DNA from: an uncultured Chloroflexota bacterium
Lineage (GTDB): Bacteria; Chloroflexota; UBA11872; UBA12225
Direction: 5' to 3'
Assembly: GCA_902805635.1 (NCBI GenBank)
Contig: CADCTC010000149.1
Location: forward strand, 16,787 to 49,391
Length of the DNA: 32,605 nucleotides
Positions 15,854 to 23,031 of this stretch are shown in pieces. A program made the position numbers and the translations under genes. The notes below the pieces were generated by a model, which saw only the letters and a list, made by a program, of their open reading frames with translations, was not told the origin of the DNA and did not search any database. Every line of letters starts with the position of its first letter. Positions within the stretch are counted from its first letter, which is position 1.

Positions 15854-16031
15854 TTCCGGGAATGGTCACCAGTCCGAAGGCCCAGAGGAAGGCGAGCACG
15901 ATAAAGATGACGACGAAGGCGAGCACGACGTAGTCGAAGCGCGTGGGCTCGCCTTCCTCGGCTTCAACGCGAGGCTGGAAGGTGGTCTTCTTGCCGGCGT
16001 CGCCGGCGCCGTAGTCGGGCTTATTGGTCAT
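15843..16031 (-). CDS. Small single-pass membrane protein
   Basis: A 62-residue protein: a charged, soluble N-terminal half (MTNKPDYGAGDAGKKTTFQP, then an acidic stretch) followed by one strong transmembrane helix, YVVLAFVVIFIVLAFLWAFG (about 34-53), and a short tail ending GINF. No family is recognised. It lies 43 bases downstream of the opine-type dehydrogenase on the same strand and may share its transcript. The hydrophobic segment and clean start support a real gene. Longer frames in this region on the same strand are shadows of the dehydrogenase. Confidence 0.65.
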   Translation of the reverse strand: MTNKPDYGAGDAGKKTTFQPRVEAEEGEPTRFDYVVLAFVVIFIVLAFLWAFGLVTIPGINF

Positions 16032-16074
16032 TGATGGTTTAGGGACGTGAACACGGCCGCACACGCGGGCATGC

Positions 16075-17202
16075 TCACGAGAGGTAGCTTTCAAGGGCGG
16101 TGCGGGAGAGGCCGGCGATGCCCAGGTCGGCGAGGGAGCGGCCGGTGCGCCACGAGTCGGTGCCCATGACCTGGTCACCGAGCGTGACGAGAGCCCGCGC
16201 GACAGGCATCGGGACACCAGCCTGCTCGCCAAGCTCAGCCCAGGTGCGCAGGCCGTAGGGCACGTCCTCAGAAAGCCAGCGGGTCTGCAGCGAACCGGGG
16301 GCGCGCAGCTGGGTGAGCATGCGGCTGCCGTTGATGGCCGCCCACAGGTCGCCCTTAGGGCCGAAGCCGGCGGCATGGAATGCCTCGGCGACAGGCAGCA
16401 GCGTGAGACCGAAGGTGGCCGCCAAGGTGCGGCGCTCGGCATCGAGTGACTCGATCACGCGCACGACACCGGGGGTGACGCCCTCTTCATAGAAGTAGAA
16501 CTCGCCGCGGGCGTACTCGATGCGGCCGGCGTTCATAAGCACGCCGGGTGGGTGCACGATGGGGTTCATGGCGCCGAGGCCGGCGGCAAGGGCGTGAGGG
16601 CATGGCTGCGCGCGGGGGAAGTAGCGTGAGAGCAGGTCCAGAGCGTCGGTGGTCTGAGATGCGGGGTAGACACCGATGCCCATGGCGGGCACGACACCCC
16701 AGATGGTGGCGGTATCGGGCGCGGTCTTGCGGCAGACGTATGGGGCGGTGTCGCTCTCGGCGATGATCGGGCCACCGGCGCCGGGGTTCAGGCCGCGCTC
16801 GCGGAGCAGGCGCGCGAAGTAGAGGCTGCCGAGGTTGCCTGGCAGCAGGGTCAGCAGGTGGTTGGGGCGCAGGTGCGGCAGCAGGCGCTCGGCGAAGGGG
16901 GCGTGCGCGTACGAAGGGACGGACGCGAGCAGGACGTCGCCGGCGGCGAGTGCCTCCGCGGGATCGGTGGTGACGAGGGCGAGGGTGGCAGCGCCCTCGC
17001 CGCCCGTGCCGGCCAGGCGGACCTGGCGGAGGTCGCGGATGGGGGTGATGGTGGCTGCCTGCGACTCGTCCTCCCAGAGGACAACCTGATGGCCCTCCAG
17101 GGCCAGCTTGGCCGCGATGGCGAAGGCGGTATTACCGCCGCCGAGCACGATTACCGGACGGTCTGACGGCTGGCGCTGTGGTCGCTGCGAACGTTCTGTC
17201 AT
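16075..17202 (-). CDS. NAD/NADP octopine/nopaline dehydrogenase family protein
   Basis: A 375-residue two-domain protein. The N-terminal Rossmann domain starts VIVLGGGNTAFAIAAKLALE (about 17-36), with GGGNTA as dinucleotide loop, and D45 after strand 2. The C-terminal helical domain has NPIVHPPGVLMNAGRIE, with the catalytic His of the H-x-x family pattern, and FYFYEEGVTPGVVRVIESLD, typical of opine dehydrogenases. These enzymes reductively condense an amino acid with a 2-oxo acid, or the reverse, but many bacterial members are uncharacterised. The ATG at 17202 is preceded by AAGGG; longer frames upstream are ignored. It is divergent from the ABC exporter, with 104 bases between them. Substrate unknown. 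Confidence 0.85.
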   Translation of the reverse strand: MTERSQRPQRQPSDRPVIVLGGGNTAFAIAAKLALEGHQVVLWEDESQAATITPIRDLRQVRLAGTGGEGAATLALVTTDPAEALAAGDVLLASVPSYAHAPFAERLLPHLRPNHLLTLLPGNLGSLYFARLLRERGLNPGAGGPIIAESDTAPYVCRKTAPDTATIWGVVPAMGIGVYPASQTTDALDLLSRYFPRAQPCPHALAAGLGAMNPIVHPPGVLMNAGRIEYARGEFYFYEEGVTPGVVRVIESLDAERRTLAATFGLTLLPVAEAFHAAGFGPKGDLWAAINGSRMLTQLRAPGSLQTRWLSEDVPYGLRTWAELGEQAGVPMPVARALVTLGDQVMGTDSWRTGRSLADLGIAGLSRTALESYLS

Positions 17203-17245
17203 ATGCGCGTTACCCTTCGCGTGTCGCGAGAGTCTCCGAATGCTC

Positions 17246-17274
17246 TTGCGTGCATAGAACAGGCAACCTAGACT
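17246..17274 (+). promoter_or_regulatory. Predicted sigma70-type promoter of the ABC exporter operon
   Basis: TTGCGT (17246-17251) and TAGACT (17269-17274) are separated by exactly 17 bases, close to the TTGACA/TATAAT consensus. The -10 element ends 32 bases before the GTG start at 17307. It sits in the 104-base region shared with the divergent opine-type dehydrogenase. Predicted from spacing and sequence only. Confidence 0.4.
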
Positions 17275-17306
17275 GAGGTGGCACGTTCCTGGTTGGAAGT
17301 AGCCCG

Positions 17307-18356
17307 GTGATACCAACTGCCATCCGTATCGAGCAGCTGAAGAAGTCCTACTCTGTCCACGAGCGCGGCGCGGGGATGCTGGCATCGCTGCGCAGCTTCG
17401 TCAAGCGCGCCGGGCGCGAAGTGAAGGCGGTAGACGGCATCTCATTCACGGTGGCGCCAGGGGAGGTGGTGGGGTTCCTGGGGCCGAATGGGGCGGGTAA
17501 GACGACGACGCTGAAGATGCTGTCCGGACTGCTCTATCCCACCGACGGTGTGGTGGACGTGCTGGGGCACGTGCCGTCGCGGCGGCAGAAAGAGTATCTG
17601 CGCCAGATCACACTGGTGATGGGCAACCGCAACCAGCTGCAGTGGGACATCCCGGCGGCGGACTCGTTCGAGCTGAACCGGGCAATCTACCGGATCTCGC
17701 ACGCGGACTTCCGGCAGACGGTGGCGGAGCTAACCCAGCTGCTGGACCTGGGGCCGCTGCTGCAGAAGCCGGTGCGGCAGCTGTCGCTGGGCGAGCGGAT
17801 GAAGTGCGAAGTGGCGGCGGCGCTGCTGCACCGGCCGCGCGTGCTGTTCCTGGACGAGCCGACGATCGGACTGGACGTGACGATGCAGCGGCGCATCCGG
17901 GGATTCATCGCCGAGTACAACCGGCGACACGGGGCAACGGTGCTGCTGACCAGCCACTACATGCTTGACGTGGAGGCGCTGTGCCGGCGGGTGATCGTCA
18001 TCCACCACGGCCGGCTGCTGTTCGACGGGCAGCTCTCTGAGCTGGTGCAGCGCTTCTCAATGCACAAGACGATTGTGGTGGAGCTGGAGGAGGACGCGGC
18101 ACGCTCGCCGGAAGGGGCGCGGCGGCTGCTGGAAGAGTTTGGGGAGGTAGTCAGCGCGGAGGAAGGACGGGTGACGCTGCGCGTGGCCAAGGCGGACACG
18201 GCGCGGGTGACCGGGCGACTGCTGGCGAGCGTGCCAATAGCGGACCTGACGGTGGAGGACCCACCGATAGAAGAAGTCATCGAGCAGGTGTTCGCGTCGG
18301 GGCCCGCGGCGGACGATGCGGCGGTTGAAGAGACTGCCGCGGTTGTGGCGCGCTGA
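17307..18356 (+). CDS. ABC-2 type exporter, ATP-binding protein
   Basis: A 349-residue ATPase subunit. Walker A is GPNGAGKT (59-66), the Q-loop region is near 104-113, the signature reads LSLGE (159-163) instead of LSGGQ, Walker B is VLFLDE (179-184), and the switch His is H217. The LSLGERMKCE form is usual for ATPases working with DUF990-like permeases. After about residue 230 an extra C-terminal domain follows (LEEDAARSPEGARRLLEEFG and on), as in drug and polysaccharide exporter ATPases. It starts at GTG 17307; the stop is 8 bases before the first permease. It would energise export of an unknown substrate through a dimer of the two permeases. Regulation: possible promoter at 17246-17274. 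Confidence 0.93.
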   Translation: MIPTAIRIEQLKKSYSVHERGAGMLASLRSFVKRAGREVKAVDGISFTVAPGEVVGFLGPNGAGKTTTLKMLSGLLYPTDGVVDVLGHVPSRRQKEYLRQITLVMGNRNQLQWDIPAADSFELNRAIYRISHADFRQTVAELTQLLDLGPLLQKPVRQLSLGERMKCEVAAALLHRPRVLFLDEPTIGLDVTMQRRIRGFIAEYNRRHGATVLLTSHYMLDVEALCRRVIVIHHGRLLFDGQLSELVQRFSMHKTIVVELEEDAARSPEGARRLLEEFGEVVSAEEGRVTLRVAKADTARVTGRLLASVPIADLTVEDPPIEEVIEQVFASGPAADDAAVEETAAVVAR

Positions 18357-18364
18357 GGCGAATT

Positions 18365-19168
18365 GTGCTTGCCTTGCTTGACGCGTACCGGGCGCAGTTC
18401 CGGGTGACGTTTGCGATCCAGCTGGAGTACCGGGCGTCTTTGGCGATCTGGCTGATCGGGACGGTGCTGGAGCCAACGGTGTACCTGGTGGTGTGGTCCA
18501 CGGTGGCGCGGGCGCAGGGTGGACAGGTGGGCGGGTTCGATCCGCAGAGCTTCGCGGCGTACTTCATCACCACCATGCTGGTGAACCACTGGACGTTCAC
18601 GTGGATCATGCACGAGTTCGAATACTCGGTGCGCATGGGGCAGCTTTCGCCGCAGCTGCTGCGGCCGCTGCACCCGATCCACCTGCACGTGGCAGACAAC
18701 ATTACTTACAAGCTGCTGACGTCCACGGTCATGGTTCCGGTGGCGGTGTTGCTGGCGTGGATCTTCGAGGCGCGCTTCGAGCCGCAGCCATGGGCGCTGT
18801 TGCTGGCGCCGGTGGCGCTGGGGATGTCGTTCGCCGCGCGGCTGATGCTGGGCTGGACGCTGGCGCTGGCGGCGTTCTGGACGACTCGGGTGTTCGCGAT
18901 CAACGAGATGTACTTCCTGGCATCGCTGTTCCTTTCCGGGCAGATGGCGCCGCTGGCGCTGCTGCCGGGGGCGATCCAGGCGGTGGCAAGCGTGCTGCCG
19001 TTCCGCTGGATGGTGGCGTTCCCGGTGGAGCTGCTGCTGGGGCGGCTGACTCCGTCAGATGCGGCGTTTGCGCTGGGGATGCAGGGGCTGTGGCTGGCGG
19101 TCACCTACGGGCTGATGACGGTGCTGTGGCGTGAAGGCGTAAAGCGCTACTCGGCGGTTGGGGCGTAA
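18365..19168 (+). CDS. ABC-2 family permease (DUF990/PF06182-like), first subunit
   Basis: A 267-residue membrane protein with about six transmembrane segments. The amphipathic N-terminus (YRAQFRVTFAIQLEYRASLA) preceding the first helix, the charged LLRPLHPIHLHVADN loop, and the final WREGVKRYSAVGA are typical of the ABC2_membrane_6 family. That the sequence ends in a basic YSAVGA motif shared with the next gene (RQYAGASA) supports pairing. The start is GTG at 18365, 8 bases after the ATPase stop, so translation is likely linked. The substrate is unknown; related systems are implicated in drug or viologen efflux. Confidence 0.88.
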   Translation: MLALLDAYRAQFRVTFAIQLEYRASLAIWLIGTVLEPTVYLVVWSTVARAQGGQVGGFDPQSFAAYFITTMLVNHWTFTWIMHEFEYSVRMGQLSPQLLRPLHPIHLHVADNITYKLLTSTVMVPVAVLLAWIFEARFEPQPWALLLAPVALGMSFAARLMLGWTLALAAFWTTRVFAINEMYFLASLFLSGQMAPLALLPGAIQAVASVLPFRWMVAFPVELLLGRLTPSDAAFALGMQGLWLAVTYGLMTVLWREGVKRYSAVGA

Positions 19169-19177
19169 GCGGGCATC

Positions 19178-19963
19178 ATGGGCTTCTTTCGCTTGTTGGC
19201 GGTGTATCTGAAGGTGGGGGTGCTCTCGGAGCTGGAGTACCGGGTGAACTTCTATATCCAGCTGCTGCGGTCGGCGATTGGGCTGACGACGGGGCTGGCG
19301 GGGCTGTCGATTGTGTTTGGGCACACGGACACGCTGTGGGGCTGGCGGCAGCCGGAGCTGCTAGCGCTGCTGGGGGTCTACTTCCTGGGCAGCGGGCTGA
19401 TCGGGCTGGTGATTCAGCCGAGCATGCAGCGATTCATGGAGGACGTGCGGCAGGGGACGCTGGACTTCGTGCTGACCAAGCCGGAGGACTCTCAGGTGCT
19501 GGTGAGCGTGAGGCAGGTGCAGATCTGGAAGGTGGTGGACCTGCTGCTTGGGGTGGTCGTGATTGGGATCGCGCTGGTGCAGCTTGGGGAGGCGGTCGGG
19601 TTCTGGCAGGCGGTTAGTTTTGTGGTGGCTCTGCTGTCGGGGGCGACCATCATCTATGCGTTCTGGCTGATGCTGGCGACGCTCTCGTTCTGGTTCGTGA
19701 AGATCGAGAACATCCTGGTGATCTTCCAGAGCATGTACCAGGCGGGGCGCTGGCCGGTGGGAATCTATCCGCTGTGGCTGCGGTCGACGCTGACGTTCGT
19801 GGTGCCGGTGGCGTTCGCCACGACGGTGCCGGCGGAAGCGCTAGCGGGGCGCCTGACGCCGGAGACCCTTGCCGGGTCGGTGGCGCTGGCGGCGGTGCTG
19901 CTGGTCGTATCGAGGCGCGTGTGGAGCATTGGGGTTCGGCAGTACGCGGGGGCGTCGGCGTAG
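19178..19963 (+). CDS. ABC-2 family permease (DUF990/PF06182-like), second subunit
   Basis: A 261-residue membrane protein with about six helices and the same layout as the upstream subunit: short N-terminal amphipathic segment with SELEYRVNFYIQLLRSAIG, and a characteristic MEDVRQGTLDFVLTKPEDSQ loop (about 88-107). C-terminal RVWSIGVRQYAGASA matches the end of the first permease. It begins 9 bases after that gene, completing a three-gene operon encoding an ATPase plus heterodimeric pore. Such paired subunits are usual for this ABC-2 group. An inverted-repeat element follows at 19976-20071. Confidence 0.88.
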   Translation: MGFFRLLAVYLKVGVLSELEYRVNFYIQLLRSAIGLTTGLAGLSIVFGHTDTLWGWRQPELLALLGVYFLGSGLIGLVIQPSMQRFMEDVRQGTLDFVLTKPEDSQVLVSVRQVQIWKVVDLLLGVVVIGIALVQLGEAVGFWQAVSFVVALLSGATIIYAFWLMLATLSFWFVKIENILVIFQSMYQAGRWPVGIYPLWLRSTLTFVVPVAFATTVPAEALAGRLTPETLAGSVALAAVLLVVSRRVWSIGVRQYAGASA

Positions 19964-19975
19964 TCCGAGACGTTC

Positions 19976-20071
19976 GTCGTTCCAAGCGCAGCGAGGAATC
20001 CGGTGGCACTAGGAGACCGGCGGCCATCAGCCAGGTAGGCGGTTTGGGTCCCTCGCAAGCTCGGGATGACG
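19976..20071. repeat. Imperfect inverted repeat downstream of the ABC operon
   Basis: A left arm at 19976-20001 (GTCGTTCCAAGCGCAGCGAG, then GAATCC) and a right arm at 20047-20071 (GGTCCCTCGCAAGCTCGGGA, then TGACG) are imperfectly complementary over about 24 bases. Repeats of the form GTCATTCCGAGC...GCGAGGAATC are interspersed in many bacterial genomes. It lies between the convergent exporter and haemoglobin genes and could act as a terminator. Confidence 0.65.
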
Positions 20072-20092
20072 GATGAATCGCTGATGGCAGTA

Positions 20093-20485
20093 CTAGCGGT
20101 TCATCATGAAGGTGGCGGCGCGGTCGAAGTAGTCCATGAGGGTGGCTTCCAGGGCGGCTGGAAAGCGTTCGGCCTGGACGGCGGTCTGCATGTGGCGCAT
20201 CCAGGCGTCGCGCTCGGCCTGGCCAATGGCGAAGGGGAAGTGGCGCATGCGGAGGCGGGGGTGACCGCGCTCTTCCGAGTAGGTGGAGGGGCCGCCGAAG
20301 TACTGCTGGAGGAAGAGGCTGAGGCGGCGGCGGCTGCCGTCCATGTCTTCTTCCGGGTACATGGGGCGCAGCAGCGGGTCCTGGACAACACCTTCGTAGA
20401 AGCGGGTGACGATGCGATCGAAGGTTTCCGCACCACCGGCGGCCTGGAATACGGTGCGGGCGTCTACCGGCGGGTCGGTTGCCAT
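20093..20485 (-). CDS. Truncated haemoglobin, group II (trHbO-like)
   Basis: A 130-residue 2-over-2 globin. Y30 (in RFYEGVVQDP) is the B10-type distal Tyr, H82 (RMRHFPFAIG) the proximal F8 His, and W95 (DAWMRHM) the Trp at G8 that marks group II. These haem proteins bind O2 tightly and take part in O2/NO handling. The ATG at 20485 is used; an in-frame TTG at 20494 is too near AGGA to be a better start. It is divergent from the FAD oxidase, with 34 bases between the starts, and convergent with the ABC operon. Confidence 0.92.
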   Translation of the reverse strand: MATDPPVDARTVFQAAGGAETFDRIVTRFYEGVVQDPLLRPMYPEEDMDGSRRRLSLFLQQYFGGPSTYSEERGHPRLRMRHFPFAIGQAERDAWMRHMQTAVQAERFPAALEATLMDYFDRAATFMMNR

Positions 20486-20519
20486 ACTCGTCAAATCCTA
20501 CCGAGTGGAGAAAGAAACG

Positions 20520-21665
20520 ATGCTGGTCGACAGCGCGGAGCGTGTGGCGGACGTGGTGGTGGTGGGTGGGGGTGTGATGGGGTGCGCGACGGCGTACTAC
20601 CTGGCGGAGGCGGGGGCGCGGGTGGTGGTGGTGGAGCAGCACCGGGTAGGGGCGATGCCATCGGCGTCGGGAGCGTCGGCGGCGATTGTGGAGGCACTGG
20701 CGGGCAACCCGGAGCCGCTGGCGCAGCAGGCGCAGCTGAGCCGGCGGCTGCTGGGGGAGCTGGCGCCGCGGCTGCTGGAGGCTACGGGGATAGACATCGA
20801 GTGGCAGCGGCTGGGGACGATCCGGCTGGCGTTCTCGTCGCGCGAGGCGGACATGCTGCGGACTCACGTGGCGCGGTTGTATGGCGACCTTGGCGAAGAG
20901 TCTGAGTGGCTGGGCGCGGCGGAGCTAGGGCGGGCGGAGCCGGCGGCGCCGGAGCGCGTGGTGGGCGGGCTGCTGGTGCCGTCCAGCAATGGCCTATACG
21001 CGCCGAAGTACGTGCGGGCGCTGGCGGCGGGGTCGGCGGCGCTGGGAGCGACGGTGCTGCAGGGAGTGTCGGTGACGGGGTTCGAGACGCATGGAGGGCG
21101 GGTGTCGGCGGTACAGACGTCGGAGGGGCGGCTGCCGTGCGGGCAGGTGGTGGTGACGGCGGGATCGTGGACTGGGGTAGTGTCGCGGTGGCTGGGGCGG
21201 GCGCTGCCGGTGGGACCGCAGCGGGGGCAGATCATGGCGCTGGCGCCGGCGCCGGGGCAGCCACGCGTGGCGCACGTGGTGCACGGGCCGGGCGGGTACA
21301 TCATCCCGAAGGCGAACGGTACGGCGGTCGTGGGGGCGACGCACGAGTTCGTGGGGTTCGACGCGCGGGTGACGACGTACGGGATGAAGTTCCTGGCCGA
21401 CCTGGCGCTGCGCCTAGCGCCGGGGTTGGAGACGGCCAGCGTCAAGCACGTCTGGATGGGGTTCCGGCCGAACCTGGAGGTGGATGCGCTGCCGCCGGTG
21501 GGGCGGGTGCCGGGACTGGGCAACGCGTTCGTGGCGAGCGGGCACGGGGCAATTGGGGTGACAGTGAGCGCCGCGGTAGGAAGCTTGCTGGCGCAGCTGA
21601 TGCGGGGGGAGGAGCCGGAGCAGTCGCTGGCGCCTTTCGACCCAGCGAAAGTGGTGAGTGGGTAG
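20520..21665 (+). CDS. FAD-dependent oxidoreductase, DAO family (glycine/sarcosine oxidase-like)
   Basis: A 381-residue D-amino-acid-oxidase-type flavoprotein. The FAD-binding GGGVMG motif is at about 16-21 (VVVVGGGVMGCATAYYLAE), followed by E39 at the end of strand 2 and VVVTAGSWTG in the second FAD segment. GFRPNLEVDALPPVGRVPG and SGHGAIGVTVSAAVGSL near the C-terminus are typical of DAO/ThiO/SoxB-type enzymes. It oxidises an amine or imino acid, with O2 or another acceptor. The ATG at 20520 follows GGAG with 9 intervening bases; open frames begin further upstream but overlap the haemoglobin gene. The exact amine substrate is unknown. Confidence 0.9.
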   Translation: MLVDSAERVADVVVVGGGVMGCATAYYLAEAGARVVVVEQHRVGAMPSASGASAAIVEALAGNPEPLAQQAQLSRRLLGELAPRLLEATGIDIEWQRLGTIRLAFSSREADMLRTHVARLYGDLGEESEWLGAAELGRAEPAAPERVVGGLLVPSSNGLYAPKYVRALAAGSAALGATVLQGVSVTGFETHGGRVSAVQTSEGRLPCGQVVVTAGSWTGVVSRWLGRALPVGPQRGQIMALAPAPGQPRVAHVVHGPGGYIIPKANGTAVVGATHEFVGFDARVTTYGMKFLADLALRLAPGLETASVKHVWMGFRPNLEVDALPPVGRVPGLGNAFVASGHGAIGVTVSAAVGSLLAQLMRGEEPEQSLAPFDPAKVVSG

Positions 21666-21697
21666 GACAGGGCCGCGTCGATATACTTGCGGTGCGC

Positions 21698-22345
21698 ATG
21701 GCGGAACGAGACCTGGCCGGCGGATCGAACAACGAAGGCAGCGCCTCGGACGAGTGGGACGCGGCGCTGAGCCGGTTACTGGAGGGCGTCAACCTTGACG
21801 AGCTCTCGGTCCCCACTTCTTCACAGTCGAAGCGGGCGCGGCTGACGTTCGACGCGGTGCGGGACCGGGTGGCGGAGCAGCTGCGCGAGAAGCTGCGCAG
21901 CGAGCGGCTGCGGCGGGAGTCGATCGAGCGACTGGAGCGGCAGTTCGACGAGACGAGCGCGATTGTCGATCGGGTGCTAGGGGAGTTCGCGGAGTCGCTG
22001 CTGGGGGCGTTCAACGGTGGCGGGGAGGTGGTGCGGCTGCCGGACCCGCGGGACGTGCGCACCCGGACGTGGCACGTGCTGGGATACCGCTCACCGGGAC
22101 GGTCTGACCAGCGGGAGCCGGTTGTGAGCGTGCTGCTGGCGAAGAAGGGCGTAGACGCGATGGAGCGCGGGCAGCCGACGCTGGAATGCCGCGTCTCGAC
22201 GCCGCGCAACCCGCGGCTGGTGGACTTCACGGTCGGGACGGACGTGCAGGTCGACCTGGAAGACGCAGTGTGCCGGGCGTACCAGGACATCCTGGGCACG
22301 CTGCGGTTCGATCCGGCACCCGAATCGGGCGTGTCACTGGAGTAG
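21698..22345 (+). CDS. Hypothetical protein with coiled coil
   Basis: A 215-residue soluble protein without a family I recognise. Residues ~45-90 (RARLTFDAVRDRVAEQLREK, then LRSERLRRESIERLERQF) form a strongly charged helix, likely coiled coil. The second half (about 105-215) has mixed beta/alpha character: GYRSPGRSDQREPVVSVLLA followed by ECRVSTPRNPRLVDFTVGTD and QVDLEDAVCRAYQDIL. The ATG at 21698 is chosen; GTG at 21692 is in frame two codons earlier. It lies 32 bases downstream of the FAD oxidase, so may share transcript. Codon composition is like its neighbours, and the frame is the only long one here that gives balanced protein. Confidence 0.65.
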   Translation: MAERDLAGGSNNEGSASDEWDAALSRLLEGVNLDELSVPTSSQSKRARLTFDAVRDRVAEQLREKLRSERLRRESIERLERQFDETSAIVDRVLGEFAESLLGAFNGGGEVVRLPDPRDVRTRTWHVLGYRSPGRSDQREPVVSVLLAKKGVDAMERGQPTLECRVSTPRNPRLVDFTVGTDVQVDLEDAVCRAYQDILGTLRFDPAPESGVSLE

Positions 22346-22363
22346 TGCGGAACGGAGAAGTTC

Positions 22364-22996
22364 CTAGCCGCTCGGCGTCTGGTCCGAGGCGGCGGCTTGC
22401 TCTTCGGGGCGAATCTCGCGTTGCTGGGTGTCGTTCTCGAAGAGCTCGCGTTGGGCGCGAGCTTCGGTGAGGGCGTCGAACCGCTTCTGCTCGTGGCGGG
22501 TGCGGCTGGCGTGGAACTGGAAGAGCACGAGTGACGCAACGACGACGGCCATGGTGCCGCCGAACTGGACCAGCTCGGCTGGGTCTTTCCAGGCGATGAA
22601 GTGCTCCAGGAACGTCACCGCCAGGATGACGATGACGACGCTGACGATGCGCGATTCGAGGTCGCCGAAGCTCTCGACTCCGAGGGCGGCGGTGAGGTTG
22701 AGGGGCGCGATGAAGAGGCTGTAGAGGCCGATGCCAACCAGGTAAAAGACGACAGCCTTGAGCATGGAGCTTACGATCTCGAGGAACTCGATGGTGAGAC
22801 CGACAGAGGACGTCTCACCGCGCAGGCCGGCTTGCACGGTGTGCCAGATGGCGGCGAGGGCCTGGAGAGCGCCGACGACGAAGAGGGCCGCCGAAACGAG
22901 CAAGACGGCCGCAACGGCCAGCAGCACCATATAGCGCGTGCGGCCAATGGCCTGCGCGAAGGGGGCGGGCGCGTGTGGACGGTGGTCTTGGTCCAT
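22364..22996 (-). CDS. UPF0114/YqhA-like membrane protein
   Basis: A 210-residue protein with about four transmembrane segments: YMVLLAVAAVLLVSAALFVV (about 22-41), AVVFYLVGIGLYSLFIAPL (about 81-99), IVSVVIVILAVTFLEHFIA (about 117-135) and FGGTMAVVVASLVLFQFHAS. The order (SMLKAVVFYLVGIGLYSLFI, SFGDLESRIVSVVIVILAVT) resembles the UPF0114/YqhA family of unknown function. The C-terminal ~50 residues are charged and rich in Glu/Gln, an extension beyond YqhA. It lies 35 bases after the mmsA stop, on the same strand. Assignment by resemblance; function unknown. Confidence 0.7.
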   Translation of the reverse strand: MDQDHRPHAPAPFAQAIGRTRYMVLLAVAAVLLVSAALFVVGALQALAAIWHTVQAGLRGETSSVGLTIEFLEIVSSMLKAVVFYLVGIGLYSLFIAPLNLTAALGVESFGDLESRIVSVVIVILAVTFLEHFIAWKDPAELVQFGGTMAVVVASLVLFQFHASRTRHEQKRFDALTEARAQRELFENDTQQREIRPEEQAAASDQTPSG

Positions 22997-23031
22997 GGCG
23001 CGCCCGTTGGGATGGTTGGGACGAGGTGAGG

